Source: CAHJXF01 sp038225855 | Lineage (GTDB): Bacteria > Pseudomonadota > Gammaproteobacteria > Burkholderiales > Burkholderiaceae_D | DNA: 64,000 nucleotides | Direction of reading: 5' to 3' | Assembly: GCA_038225855.1 (NCBI GenBank) | Contig: JBBRQU010000020.1 | Coordinates: 7,725-71,724, forward strand | Made by a program: the position numbers and the translations under genes | The notes under the pieces: generated by a model | Database searches by the model: none | What the model was told of the DNA's origin: nothing | What the model saw: the letters and a program-made list of their open reading frames with translations, nothing else | In this document: positions 50,666-61,328 of the stretch, piece by piece | Layout of the letters: each line of letters begins with the position of its first letter | How positions within the stretch are numbered: position 1 is the first letter of the stretch

Positions 50666-53600
50666 ATGTCTGCTCCTCTGCCGTTCCTTCCTCCCGACGA
50701 GCTTGAATCGCTCCGGCGCGACGCCGAGCGCTTCGGCCTCTATCGCTCGGCTTACGAACACGATGCCTGCGGCGTCGGCTTCGTCGCGCACATCCGCGGG
50801 CAGAAGAGTCATTCGATCATCCAGCAGGGCCTTTTGATCCTCAAGAATCTGGACCATCGCGGCGCGGTTGGCGCGGACCCGCTGATGGGCGACGGCGCGG
50901 GCGTCTTGATCCAGATTCCCGACGCGGTGTTTCGTGAGGACATGGGCAAGCAGGAAGTCGTGTTGCCCCCCGTCGGCGAATATGGTGTGGGCATGGTGTT
51001 CCTGCCCAAAGAGCACGCGTCGCGCATGGCTTGCGAGCAGGAACTCGAACGCGCGGTCCGCGCCGCCGGACAGGTGCTGCTCGGCTGGCGCGATGTGCCC
51101 ACCGATCGCGGCATGCCGATGTCGCCCGCAGTGAGGGCCACCGAGCCGGTGATCCGTCAGCTCTTCATCGGGCGGGGTCCCGAAGTGATGGTGACCGATG
51201 CGCTCGAACGCAAGCTCTACATCATTCGCAAGTCGGCAGGGCACGCGATCCAGGCCTTGAGGCTCACGCACGGCAAGGAGTTCTTCGTGCCGTCGATGTC
51301 GGCGCGGACCATCGTCTACAAGGGCCTGTTGCTGGCCGATCAGGTCGGCGTCTATTACCGCGACCTCGCCGATTCGCGCACCGTCTCGGCGATCGCGCTC
51401 GTGCATCAGCGCTTCTCGACCAACACCTTTCCGAGTTGGGAACTCGCGCATCCCTATCGCATGGTCGCGCACAACGGCGAGATCAACACGGTCAAAGGCA
51501 ACGTCAACTGGATCAACGCGCGCCAGCAGGCGATCTCCTCGCCGGTGCTGGGCGGTGACCTCGACAAGATCTGGCCGCTGATCTATCCGGGCCAGTCGGA
51601 CACGGCGTCGTTCGACAACTGTCTCGAGATGCTCGTCATGGCCGGCTATTCGCTCGCCCACGCGATGATGATGATGATTCCCGAAGCGTGGGAGCAGCAC
51701 ACGCTGATGGACGAGAATCGCCGCGCGTTCTACGAGTATCACGCGGCGATGATGGAGCCGTGGGACGGGCCTGCCGCGATCGCGTTCACCGACGGCCGCC
51801 AGATCGGCGCGACGCTCGACCGCAATGGCCTGCGGCCCGCGCGCTATCTCATCACCGACGACGACCTCGTCGTGCTCGCGTCCGAAACCGGCGTGCTGCC
51901 GATCCCCGAGTCGAAGATCGTCAAGAAGTGGCGCCTGCAGCCCGGCAGGATGTTCCTGATCGACACCGAAGCCGGTCGCATCATCGACGACACGGAACTG
52001 AAGAACTCACTCGCCAACGCCAAGCCCTATCGCGAGTGGATCAGCCGCATCCGCGTCAAGCTCGACGAGTTGCAGCATGCGGTCGATCTGCCCACTGCGA
52101 CCGCGAACGCGGCGGTCGAGAACGCGAACACGCTGACTCTTCTCGACCGGCAGCAGGCGTTCGGCTACACGCAGGAAGACCTGCGCATGCTGATGGCGCC
52201 GATGGCCGAGACCGGCGAAGAAGCGACCGGCTCGATGGGCAACGATTCGCCGCTCGCGGTCACGTCCGACAAGGACAAGCCGCTCTTCAATTATTTTCGC
52301 CAACTGTTCGCGCAGGTCACCAACCCGCCGATCGATCCGATCCGCGAACAGCTCGTGATGTCGCTGATCTCGTTCATCGGACCCAAGCCCAACCTGCTCG
52401 ACGTCAACAACATCAATCCGCCGATGCGCCTCGAAGTGTCGCAGCCGGTGCTCGGCGTCGTCGACATGGCGGTGATTCGCAACATCGAGAAGCACACGTC
52501 GAACAAGTTCAAGAGTCACGAGCTCGACATCTGCTATGCCGTGGCTTGGGGTCCAGAAGGCATCGAGGCGCGTCTCGCGTCGCTGTGCGCAGAGGCGGTC
52601 GATGCGGTGAAGTCGGGCTTCAACATCCTGATCGTGTCCGATCGCAAGATGGACGCTGAGCACGTCGCCATTCCCGTGCTGCTCGCCACGTCCGCGATTC
52701 ATCAGCATCTCGTGTCGCGCGGCCTGCGTACGTCGACCGGCCTCGTCGTCGAGACCGGCGCTGCGCGCGAAGTCCATCACATCGCAGTCCTCGCGGCCTA
52801 TGGCGCGGAAGCAATACATCCCTATCTCGCGATGGAAACATTGGTCGCGATGCATGGCGACTTTTCAGCGGACCTCGCCGCTGAACTCTCCGCCGACAAG
52901 GCGATCGCGAACTACAAGAAGGCGGTCGGCAAGGGCCTGATGAAGGTCATGTCGAAGATGGGCATCTCGACCTATATGTCGTACTGTGGCGCGCAGATTT
53001 TCGAGGCGGTAGGCCTGTCGCGCTCCTTGATCGATCAGTATTTCGCGGGGACCGCGTCGAGCATCGAAGGCATCAACGTGTTCGAGGTCGCCGAAGAAGC
53101 GATCCGTCTGCACCGGCGCGCGTTCGGCGATGACCCGGTACTCGAAACCATGTTGGACGCGGGCGGCGAGTATGCGTATCGCACGCGCGGCGAAGCGCAC
53201 ATGTGGACGCCCGACACGATCGCCAAGCTGCAACACGCGACGCGCGGCGACAGCTTTGCGACCTACAAGGAATACGCGACGCTGGTCAACGACCAGAGCA
53301 AGCGGTCGATGACGTTGCGCGGACTCTTCGAGTTTCGCGTCGATCCGTCGAAGGCCATTGCCTTGTCCGAAGTCGAGCCCGCAGCTTCGATCGTCAAGCG
53401 CTTCGCGACCGGCGCGATGTCATTGGGATCGATCTCGACCGAGGCGCACGCGACGCTTGCCGTCGCCATGAACCGCATCGGCGGCAAGTCCAACACCGGC
53501 GAAGGCGGCGAAGATCCGGCGCGTTACGAGAACGAATTGAAGGGCATCCCGATCAGGTCGGGCGAGACGCTCGCGTCGGTCCTCGGTTCGACGCGCGTCG

Positions 53601-55468
53601 TCGCCGATGTTCCGTTGCAGGCGGGCGACTCGCTGCGCTCGCGCATCAAGCAGGTCGCTTCGGCGCGCTTCGGCGTGACGGTTGCGTACCTCACATCGGC
53701 CGATCAGATCCAGATCAAGATGGCCCAGGGCGCCAAGCCCGGCGAGGGCGGCCAGTTGCCCGGGCACAAGGTGTCCGAGTACATCGCTCACTTGCGGTTC
53801 TCGGTGCCGGGTGTCGGTCTGATTTCGCCGCCGCCGCATCACGACATCTATTCGATCGAGGACCTCGCGCAACTGATCCACGATCTGAAGAACGCCAATC
53901 CGCGCGCATCGATCTCGGTCAAGCTCGTTTCGGAGGTCGGCGTCGGCACGGTCGCCGCGGGCGTCGCGAAAGCCAAGTCCGATCACGTCACGATCGCGGG
54001 GCACGATGGTGGCACCGGCGCCTCGCCCATCTCGTCGATCAAGCACGCGGGCACGCCCTGGGAACTGGGGTTGGCCGAGACGCAGCAGACGCTGGTGCTC
54101 AATCGCTTGCGTGGTCGCATCACCGTGCAGGTCGATGGTCAGATGAAGACCGGACGCGATGTCGTCATCGGCGCGATGCTCGGCGCCGACGAGTTCGGAT
54201 TCGCGACCGCGCCGCTGGTGGTCGAGGGCTGCATCATGATGCGCAAGTGTCATCTGAACACCTGCCCGGTCGGCATCGCGACCCAGGACCCGGTGCTGCG
54301 CGCGAAGTTTTCCGGCAAGCCCGAGCACGTCGTCAACTTCTTCTTCTTCGTTGCCGAGGAGGCGCGCGAGATCATGGCGCAGCTCGGCATCAGGAGCGTC
54401 GACGAAATGATCGGCCGCACCGACTGGCTCGACACGAAGAAGGGCATCGAACACTGGAAGGCGAAGCGCCTCGACTTTTCGCGCATCTTCTATCAGCCCG
54501 CCGTAGTCGATCAATTCGGCGGCGAAGTCGCTCGGCGTCGCGTCGAAGATCAGGACCACGGCCTCGACAAGGCGCTCGACCACAAGCTCATCGAACGCGC
54601 CCTGCCCGCGCTCGAACGCGGCGAGAGCGTGTCGTTCATTACTCCCGTGCGCAACGGCAATCGCACCATCGGCACGATGCTGTCGGGCGAAGTCGCGCGT
54701 CGTTATGGTCATGCGGGTTTGCCGGACGACACCATCCACATTCAATGCAACGGCGTCGCGGGTCAGAGCTTCGGCGCCTTCCTCGCGGCGGGCGTCACGC
54801 TCGATCTCGTGGGCGACGCGAACGATTACGTCGGCAAGGGATTGTCGGGCGGTCGCATCATCGTGCGCTCACCGAACGACTTCCGCGGCTTCGGTCCCGA
54901 CCACATCATCGCGGGCAACACGGTTCTCTACGGCGCCATCGCGGGCGAGGCCTACTTCAACGGCGTCGCGGGCGAGCGCTTCGCGGTGCGCAACTCGGGC
55001 GCGTTCGCAGTCGTCGAGGGCGTCGGCGACCACGGCTGCGAGTACATGACCGGCGGCACGGTGGTCGTGCTCGGCAAGACCGGCCGCAATTTCGCGGCGG
55101 GCATGTCGGGTGGCGTGGCTTACGTGCTCGACGCGGAAGGCGACTTTTCCAGGCGTTGCAATACGGCGATGGTCACGCTAGAGAAGATCGAGCGCGCGGG
55201 CGCTTCGGGAGATGCCGCGGACAGATCGACAGCGCGACATCTCGGTCGCGTCGACGAAGAGCTGTTGCGCGAACTCGTCGAGAAGCATTTTCGCTACACG
55301 GGATCGTTTCGCGCGCGCGAGATTCTCGCGAAGTGGGACGAGGTGCGCGGGCAATTCGTGAAGGTGATGCCGACCGAGTATCGGCGCGCGTTGATGAGCA
55401 TGCGCGAGACCATGAGCGCACCCCCGGTGGCTGCGCTCGATGCCATCCCCGAGAAGCTGGCAGCGTGA
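50666..55468 (+). CDS. gltB: Glutamate synthase (NADPH) large subunit
   Basis: GltB makes glutamate from glutamine and 2-oxoglutarate. The 1600-residue protein has a short propeptide, the N-terminal glutaminase domain with nucleophile Cys35 (HDACGVGFVAHIRG), a central domain, and the FMN synthase barrel. The [3Fe-4S] cysteines are in CIMMRKCHLNTCPVG. The C-terminal GXGXG beta-helix contains 'GGTVVVLGKTGRNFAAGMSGG'. The start at 50666 (MSAPLPFLPPDE) was preferred to the in-frame codon at 50606 that adds twenty unlike residues. Followed by gltD. Confidence 0.97.
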   Translation: MSAPLPFLPPDELESLRRDAERFGLYRSAYEHDACGVGFVAHIRGQKSHSIIQQGLLILKNLDHRGAVGADPLMGDGAGVLIQIPDAVFREDMGKQEVVLPPVGEYGVGMVFLPKEHASRMACEQELERAVRAAGQVLLGWRDVPTDRGMPMSPAVRATEPVIRQLFIGRGPEVMVTDALERKLYIIRKSAGHAIQALRLTHGKEFFVPSMSARTIVYKGLLLADQVGVYYRDLADSRTVSAIALVHQRFSTNTFPSWELAHPYRMVAHNGEINTVKGNVNWINARQQAISSPVLGGDLDKIWPLIYPGQSDTASFDNCLEMLVMAGYSLAHAMMMMIPEAWEQHTLMDENRRAFYEYHAAMMEPWDGPAAIAFTDGRQIGATLDRNGLRPARYLITDDDLVVLASETGVLPIPESKIVKKWRLQPGRMFLIDTEAGRIIDDTELKNSLANAKPYREWISRIRVKLDELQHAVDLPTATANAAVENANTLTLLDRQQAFGYTQEDLRMLMAPMAETGEEATGSMGNDSPLAVTSDKDKPLFNYFRQLFAQVTNPPIDPIREQLVMSLISFIGPKPNLLDVNNINPPMRLEVSQPVLGVVDMAVIRNIEKHTSNKFKSHELDICYAVAWGPEGIEARLASLCAEAVDAVKSGFNILIVSDRKMDAEHVAIPVLLATSAIHQHLVSRGLRTSTGLVVETGAAREVHHIAVLAAYGAEAIHPYLAMETLVAMHGDFSADLAAELSADKAIANYKKAVGKGLMKVMSKMGISTYMSYCGAQIFEAVGLSRSLIDQYFAGTASSIEGINVFEVAEEAIRLHRRAFGDDPVLETMLDAGGEYAYRTRGEAHMWTPDTIAKLQHATRGDSFATYKEYATLVNDQSKRSMTLRGLFEFRVDPSKAIALSEVEPAASIVKRFATGAMSLGSISTEAHATLAVAMNRIGGKSNTGEGGEDPARYENELKGIPIRSGETLASVLGSTRVVADVPLQAGDSLRSRIKQVASARFGVTVAYLTSADQIQIKMAQGAKPGEGGQLPGHKVSEYIAHLRFSVPGVGLISPPPHHDIYSIEDLAQLIHDLKNANPRASISVKLVSEVGVGTVAAGVAKAKSDHVTIAGHDGGTGASPISSIKHAGTPWELGLAETQQTLVLNRLRGRITVQVDGQMKTGRDVVIGAMLGADEFGFATAPLVVEGCIMMRKCHLNTCPVGIATQDPVLRAKFSGKPEHVVNFFFFVAEEAREIMAQLGIRSVDEMIGRTDWLDTKKGIEHWKAKRLDFSRIFYQPAVVDQFGGEVARRRVEDQDHGLDKALDHKLIERALPALERGESVSFITPVRNGNRTIGTMLSGEVARRYGHAGLPDDTIHIQCNGVAGQSFGAFLAAGVTLDLVGDANDYVGKGLSGGRIIVRSPNDFRGFGPDHIIAGNTVLYGAIAGEAYFNGVAGERFAVRNSGAFAVVEGVGDHGCEYMTGGTVVVLGKTGRNFAAGMSGGVAYVLDAEGDFSRRCNTAMVTLEKIERAGASGDAADRSTARHLGRVDEELLRELVEKHFRYTGSFRAREILAKWDEVRGQFVKVMPTEYRRALMSMRETMSAPPVAALDAIPEKLAA

Positions 55469-55519
55469 CATTCCCTCCTCTTCCAGGGTAGTGGCTTACA
55501 GAAAAAACACACAGATACG

Positions 55520-56983
55520 ATGGGCAAGATCACCGGCTTTCTAGAATATCAACGCCTCGCCGAAGCGGCCGAGGCGCCGCAGGCTCGCACCCACCACTAT
55601 CGCGAGTTCATCGCGCATCTCTCGGATGCGGCGGCGAAACAGCAGGGCGCGCGATGCATGGATTGCGGCGTACCGTTCTGCCAGACCGGATGCCCGGTCA
55701 ACAACATCATTCCCGACTGGAACGACCTGGTGTATCGCGGCCACTGGCGCAGCGCGCTCGACACGCTGCACACCACCAACAACTTTCCCGAGTTCACCGG
55801 CCGCGTGTGTCCCGCGCCGTGCGAAGCGGCGTGCGTGCTCAACATCAACGACGATCCGGTCGGCATCAAGTCGATCGAACACGCAATCATCGACAAGGGT
55901 TGGGAGATGGGATGGGTCGTGCCGCAGATCGCGACGACCCGAACCGGCAAGAAAATCGCGGTGGTCGGTTCGGGTCCCGCGGGCCTCGCGGCCGCGCAAC
56001 AGTTGGCGCGCGTGGGCCACGACGTGACGGTGTTCGAGAAGAGCGATCGCATCGGCGGCCTGCTGCGCTATGGCATTCCCGACTTCAAGATGGAGAAGTC
56101 GCACATCGATCGCCGCATCGAACAGATGCGTGCGGAGGGCGTGGAGTTTCGCACCGGCGTTCATGTCAGCGCAAAAGACTCGAGCGTCGATAGCCTGCGT
56201 GAAGACTTCGATGCGATCGTGCTCGCGGGCGGCGCCGAAGCGCCGCGCGATCTGCCCGTGCCCGGCCGCAACCTGAAGGGCGTGCACTTCGCGATGGACT
56301 TCCTGCCCGCACAGAACAAGCTGGTCGCGGGTGACAAGGTCAAGGGTCAGATCTCGGCCGCTGGCAAGCATGTGCTCGTGATCGGCGGCGGAGACACGGG
56401 CAGCGATTGCGTGGGGACCAGCAATCGCCAAGGCGCGTTGGCGGTCACGCAAATCGAATTGCTGCCGCAGCCTCCCGCCGCAGAGAATCGTCCGATGACG
56501 TGGCCCTATTGGCCGCTCAAGCTGCGCACCTCGTCGTCGCACGAAGAGGGGGTCGAGCGCGACTGGGCGATCGTGACCAAGGCCTTCAAGGGCGGCGCGG
56601 GCAAGGACAAGGACCGCGTGAAGGCGGTGGTCGCGGTACGCGTCGAATGGAAGAAGGACCAGGCGACAGGCGCGACGCGCATGGTCGAGGTCGCGGGCAG
56701 CGAGTTCGAGATTCCGGCAGACCTGGTGCTCTTCGCAATGGGCTTCACCGGCCCGGTGACGGCCGGTCTCGTCGATGACCTCGGGATCGACAAGGATCAA
56801 CGCGGCAACGTCGCTGCACCGACCGAAGGCGACGCGAGCTATCGCACCTCCGACCCCAAGGTCTTCGCGGCGGGCGACATGCGCCGCGGCCAGTCGCTCG
56901 TGGTCTGGGCGATTCGCGAGGGTCGGCAGTGCGCGCGCGCGGTCGATCAATTTGTCATGGGAAGTTCAACGCTTCCGCGTTAG
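55520..56983 (+). CDS. gltD: Glutamate synthase small subunit
   Basis: GltD supplies electrons from NADPH through FAD and iron-sulfur clusters to GltB. The 487-residue protein has the cysteine clusters CMDCGVPFCQTGCPVNN and GRVCPAPCEAACVL. It also has the FAD motif AVVGSGPAGLAAAQQLA, IGGLLRYGIPDFKMEK and the NADPH motif VIGGGDTGSDCVG. It lies 51 bases after gltB, as in most betaproteobacteria. Confidence 0.97.
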   Translation: MGKITGFLEYQRLAEAAEAPQARTHHYREFIAHLSDAAAKQQGARCMDCGVPFCQTGCPVNNIIPDWNDLVYRGHWRSALDTLHTTNNFPEFTGRVCPAPCEAACVLNINDDPVGIKSIEHAIIDKGWEMGWVVPQIATTRTGKKIAVVGSGPAGLAAAQQLARVGHDVTVFEKSDRIGGLLRYGIPDFKMEKSHIDRRIEQMRAEGVEFRTGVHVSAKDSSVDSLREDFDAIVLAGGAEAPRDLPVPGRNLKGVHFAMDFLPAQNKLVAGDKVKGQISAAGKHVLVIGGGDTGSDCVGTSNRQGALAVTQIELLPQPPAAENRPMTWPYWPLKLRTSSSHEEGVERDWAIVTKAFKGGAGKDKDRVKAVVAVRVEWKKDQATGATRMVEVAGSEFEIPADLVLFAMGFTGPVTAGLVDDLGIDKDQRGNVAAPTEGDASYRTSDPKVFAAGDMRRGQSLVVWAIREGRQCARAVDQFVMGSSTLPR

Positions 56984-57040
56984 TCTTCGCCGCTGGAACC
57001 TCATTAGCGTCGGTCCGCTTCGGGCCGCAGGCATTCGTCG

Positions 57041-58555
57041 ATGCGCGACCTCGAGACATCATTCCCGCTGCTCGCGGAAACACTGCTGCCGCAAGAAGCC
57101 CGCGAGATCGCCACGCGCGTGCAGGCGCACCTCGACGCGGGCGCGCTCGAAGACGGCGTCGCACTTGCGCAAGCGCGGCTTTCCGGAGCGGTCGGCGAGG
57201 CGCGCGCGATCCTGCAACATGCGTTGTCCCTGGCGTGCAATGTGGTGGGCCGATCGGTCGATGCACTTCGTGCGGCGGCGGCGCGCGAAGGGTTCAAGGC
57301 GATCGGCTCTCGCGAAGGCGAACTCGACGCCTTGCTGGCGATCGGGTCGGTGATGCGCAGCGCGGGCGATCATGCGTCCGCGATACTCGCCTTCGAAGAG
57401 GCCGAGCCGATGGCGCGCGAGTTGCACGATGAGATACGTCTGGGCGTCGTGCTGCGCCAGATCGGCGTGTGCTGTTCGCTGCTCGGGCGTCATCAGCAGG
57501 CGCTGTCGAGCCTGCACGAGGCTGCGCTGATCCATTCGCGCGAGCCGACCGATCGCGAGCACCTGAGCACGCTGCTGTCGCTCTACAACGCGCACAACCG
57601 TCGCGCGATCTCGCTGCCCAGGGATTCGCGCGAACGCATCGACAGTCTCGAAGAACATCTGGGTCGCTGGCGCGCGCTCGCCGATGACGCCGCGCGTGCC
57701 GCGCAGACGCGCATGGAGCTGATGGCGCTGGGCAACCATGCGATCACGCTGCACGACTGCGGCCATCATCGCGCCGCGCTGGCGGCGCTTGCCGCGCTGT
57801 TGCCGCGTTACCGCACGCACGGCATGGCGCCGAACGAAGCGATCTGCTTTTTCGAGATGGGCCGCGCCCACGAATCGCTGGCCGAACACGAGGCCGCGCG
57901 CGAGCACTATGCCGAAGCGATCGCGATGTTCGATCGCAGCGGCTTGAGCGGCCACCTGCGCGAAGCGCTCGAAGGCTTGTCGAATGTCGAAGAAGCGCGC
58001 GGCGATCATCGCGCCGCGCTGGCGGCGCTGCGCCGCGTGCGCACGCTCGAGGCCGAGACCAACGACAGCGCGGCGCATCGCAGCGTCGCGCAGCGCGAGC
58101 TGCGCCTCGAACTCGCGCGCCTGTCGAGTCAGTGGGAGCGCCTCGCATCCACCGATCCCTTGACGGGTCTCGCCAATCGCCGCGCCCTCGAGAACTGGAT
58201 GGCCGAAGTCAGGCCGCGCGTCGAGTTGGGCGAGCCGCTGATCGTGCTGCTTCACGACATGGACCACTTCAAATCGATCAACGACAGCTTCGGCCACGGC
58301 GTCGGAGACGACGTCCTGCGCCAGGTCGCGGCGCTCATCAACGCGAACTGCCGGACCCACGATCTTGCGGTGCGCTATGGCGGAGAGGAATTCCTGCTCG
58401 CGCTGGTGGGCGTCGATTACGATGCCGCGATCGAGGTGGCCGAACGACTGCGCGTCTCGGTGCAGGCATTCGAATGGACGGCGATTGCGAGCGAATTGCG
58501 CGTGACGGTCAGCATCGGCGTCGCCGGCGCTGCGGAAGCCCAGGACACGACGTAA
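57041..58555 (+). CDS. TPR-GGDEF diguanylate cyclase, C-terminus lost to an in-frame stop
   Basis: The product is a 504-residue cytosolic protein. Residues about 40-345 are helical with TPR-like repeats ('HRAALAALRRVRTLEAE', 'ALSSLHEAALIHS'), then a short coiled-coil and a GGDEF domain from about 370. The domain has STDPLTGLANRRALE, the metal residues HDMDHFKSIND, the active loop GGEEF (about residues 447-451) and an RTHD inhibitory site five residues before it. A TAA at 58553-58555 ends the frame before the last helix. The missing end, ADRRLYAAKHGGRNRVV, is encoded in the same frame directly after it. Unless read through, activity is doubtful. Confidence 0.85.
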   Translation: MRDLETSFPLLAETLLPQEAREIATRVQAHLDAGALEDGVALAQARLSGAVGEARAILQHALSLACNVVGRSVDALRAAAAREGFKAIGSREGELDALLAIGSVMRSAGDHASAILAFEEAEPMARELHDEIRLGVVLRQIGVCCSLLGRHQQALSSLHEAALIHSREPTDREHLSTLLSLYNAHNRRAISLPRDSRERIDSLEEHLGRWRALADDAARAAQTRMELMALGNHAITLHDCGHHRAALAALAALLPRYRTHGMAPNEAICFFEMGRAHESLAEHEAAREHYAEAIAMFDRSGLSGHLREALEGLSNVEEARGDHRAALAALRRVRTLEAETNDSAAHRSVAQRELRLELARLSSQWERLASTDPLTGLANRRALENWMAEVRPRVELGEPLIVLLHDMDHFKSINDSFGHGVGDDVLRQVAALINANCRTHDLAVRYGGEEFLLALVGVDYDAAIEVAERLRVSVQAFEWTAIASELRVTVSIGVAGAAEAQDTT

Positions 58556-58630
58556 TTGTTGACGCTCGCCGATCGACGGCTCTATGCGGCCAAGCACGGC
58601 GGCCGCAATCGGGTGGTGCATAGCGGTTGA
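58556..58630 (+). pseudogene. Detached C-terminal tail of the GGDEF domain
   Basis: These 24 codons, in the same frame as the preceding gene and directly after its TAA stop, encode a typical GGDEF C-terminus including ADRRLYAAKHGGRNRVV, then a natural TGA at 58628-58630. A single base change (for example GAA or CAA to TAA) would explain the break. Confidence 0.85.
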
Positions 58631-58856
58631 GAGCAGCAGCGTCCATGGTTGCCCATGGGGTAGCTACGCCGCGCCCACCTGCGGGTCTGACTTTCAATTG
58701 TCGCTTCGCCTTGCGGGGAATCAGACGACCTCCGATGCGGGGCGCTTCCCGATGCGGCGATAAACCCTGTATCGCGGGCTTCCATGCACTTCAAGACGAT
58801 GCAGGACGACTGGAACTTTTTTCGGTCGCGACCCGTTCACTGGAGAAACATCGTGA

Positions 58857-59341
58857 TGCATACCAAATATTCTGCAGCTCTCGCCATCGCGTCCGCCGCG
58901 GCGCTTGCAGCCTGCGCTTATCCCGAACCGCCTCCAAGCAATGTGCCGAGCTATTCGCAACCCACGCGCGGCAGCGTCGGCGGCCCGGCCTATGCGGCCA
59001 ATACCGGCGTGGTCTCTTCGATCGAACTGATTCGAGGACAGGAGAGAAGCAGCGGCATATCGCCCGCCGGAACCATCATCGGCGCGGTGGTCGGCGGCCT
59101 GGTCGGCCATCAGATCGGTGAAGGCCGCGGCAATACGGCAGCAACCATCGGTGGCGCAGCCGTCGGTGGGCTCGCGGGCAATGCGATCGGACAGCACACG
59201 CGTGAAGGCACCGCCGATGTCTATCGCGTCGCAATCCGCTATGACAATGGCGGCAGCCAGTACATCGACGTGTCGAATCCGGGCGACCTGCGCACCGGCG
59301 ACCGCGTGCGAGTGGACGGGGGTCAGATCAGCCGGTATTGA
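58857..59341 (+). CDS. Glycine-zipper 2TM outer-membrane lipoprotein
   Basis: The 161-residue product has a lipoprotein signal (AAALAACAYPEPP, cysteine about residue 20), a proline/serine linker and a glycine-zipper region (about residues 82-125) with repeated small-residue spacing in IIGAVVGGLVGHQIGEG and GGAAVGGLAGNAIGQ. A C-terminal beta-rich part (DVYRVAIRYDNGG to RVDGGQISRY) follows. This is the SlyB/PcP-like family of outer-membrane lipoproteins, whose role is envelope integrity. The start at 58857 gives a clean signal; upstream in-frame codons do not. It is followed by a very strong terminator. Confidence 0.88.
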
Positions 59342-59362
59342 TCATTGCCGGAAGGAATCATG

Positions 59363-59394
59363 AAAGAGGGATGCGATCGCATCCCTCTTTTTTT
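59363..59394 (+). terminator. Intrinsic terminator of the glycine-zipper lipoprotein gene
   Basis: A perfect palindrome, AGAGGGATGCGA and its complement (59365-59388), is followed by seven T residues. It lies 24 bases after the lipoprotein stop. Confidence 0.93.
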
Positions 59395-59525
59395 GGGCGG
59401 CCAAAACCCAAAGCTGCACAACATTCGAAAGGACTGATACATTCCACCGACTCGAGATCGCATCGACATCTATTGCTTGCGTCGCGAGCCGGTCCATACG
59501 CTGCAATCTTCATGCTTTGGCAAAG

Positions 59526-60548
59526 ATGAAATCTCAGAACACGGCTCCAAATCATTCGAACAACGCGTTCGATTTTCTGAGGCTTTTTGCAGCGTCCGCA
59601 GTTCTCTTCAGTCATAGTTTCGCCTTGTACGGTTTGCCTGAACCTGAGTCGATCGGCGGAGTGAGTTTCGGAGCATTGGGAGTCGGGATACTCTTCGCGA
59701 TTAGCGGATTCCTCGTATGTCAGAGCTGGAACAGCGACCCAAGCGTCTTACGGTTTTCCATTCGCAGGGGTCTGCGAATATTTCCAGGCTTGATTGTGAT
59801 GGCCATTGCAGCCGTCATTGTTGTCGGACCGCTGTTTTCCAGACTCTCTCCGGAACAGTATTTCAGCCAATTTTCGACGTGGGCATATATTCCAAATGCG
59901 AGTCTGCTATTCAGAAGCGTCAATCTGCCGGGATTATTCGAGAATAATCCACTCCCCAAATACGTCAATGGATCCTTGTGGACGCTGCGCTATGAAGTCT
60001 TGATGTACGCATGGTTGGCCATAGGTGGGACTCTTCTCCAAAGAAAAAGACTCGGGGGGTTGTGTATGGGCTCGTTCATTGTTTGTGCCCTCCTATGAGT
60101 GGTAAGAGACAGCCTAGGATTCAGGTTTCAGGACTTTCCGATTCTTTGGCGTATCGGTGTCGCGTTCGATGGACCGATGATTCTCTATTTTGGCGCGTAT
60201 TTCTTCGCCGGCGCTTCACTTTTTGCTTATCGCAAATGGATCGAAGCCTCTGATCTTTCCGAATACCGCGGGCGCGCGATATGCGAAAGTAATTGAAGCA
60301 TATGGAATTGCAATCCAAAGCACTACTCATATGGAATTTATATCTACGCTTTTCCAATCCAGCAGGCAGTCTCTCAGATAGCTCTCGCACACGGGTTATC
60401 GTGGAGATGGGCATTTGCCGTTTCTGCAGTCGCTACCGTGATTTGCGCAGCGGCGTCATGGCATTGGATCGAGGGGCCGGCGCTGGCGCTCAAGAAGCGA
60501 ATCATCAAGTCACCAAGCGGGCGAGTCGCATTGGCCGGCATGAGCTAA
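59526..60548 (+). pseudogene. Acyltransferase-3 (OafA-like) gene broken by two in-frame TGA codons
   Basis: The frame starts MKSQNTAPNHSNNAFDFLR and shows the acyltransferase-3 hallmarks: the catalytic-region histidine in LFSHSFALYG, 'GVGILFAISGFLVCQSW', 'RRGLRIFPGLIVM' and 'VNGSLWTLRYEVLMY'. It is interrupted by TGA at 60096-60098 and again at 60294-60296. The same frame then continues with family sequence on both sides (WRIGVAFDGPMILYFGAYFF; later YSYGIYIYAFPIQQ and WHWIEGPALAL) to TAA at 60546-60548. The stretch between about 60250 and 60325 does not look like family sequence, and several membrane helices are missing, suggesting an internal deletion. The original role would be O-acylation of a surface glycan. 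Confidence 0.85.
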
Positions 60549-60579
60549 ATGGTCACGCGGCGCGCGCTTCAGAAGCGCT

Positions 60580-61302
<723 letters not shown>

Positions 61303-61328
61303 AGTGTTTGAACCCCGGTTTGCCTGGC

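Noticed and set aside
53203..55491. Plus-strand 762-codon frame inside gltB
   Set aside because: Out-of-frame shadow of gltB; Arg-rich low-complexity translation.
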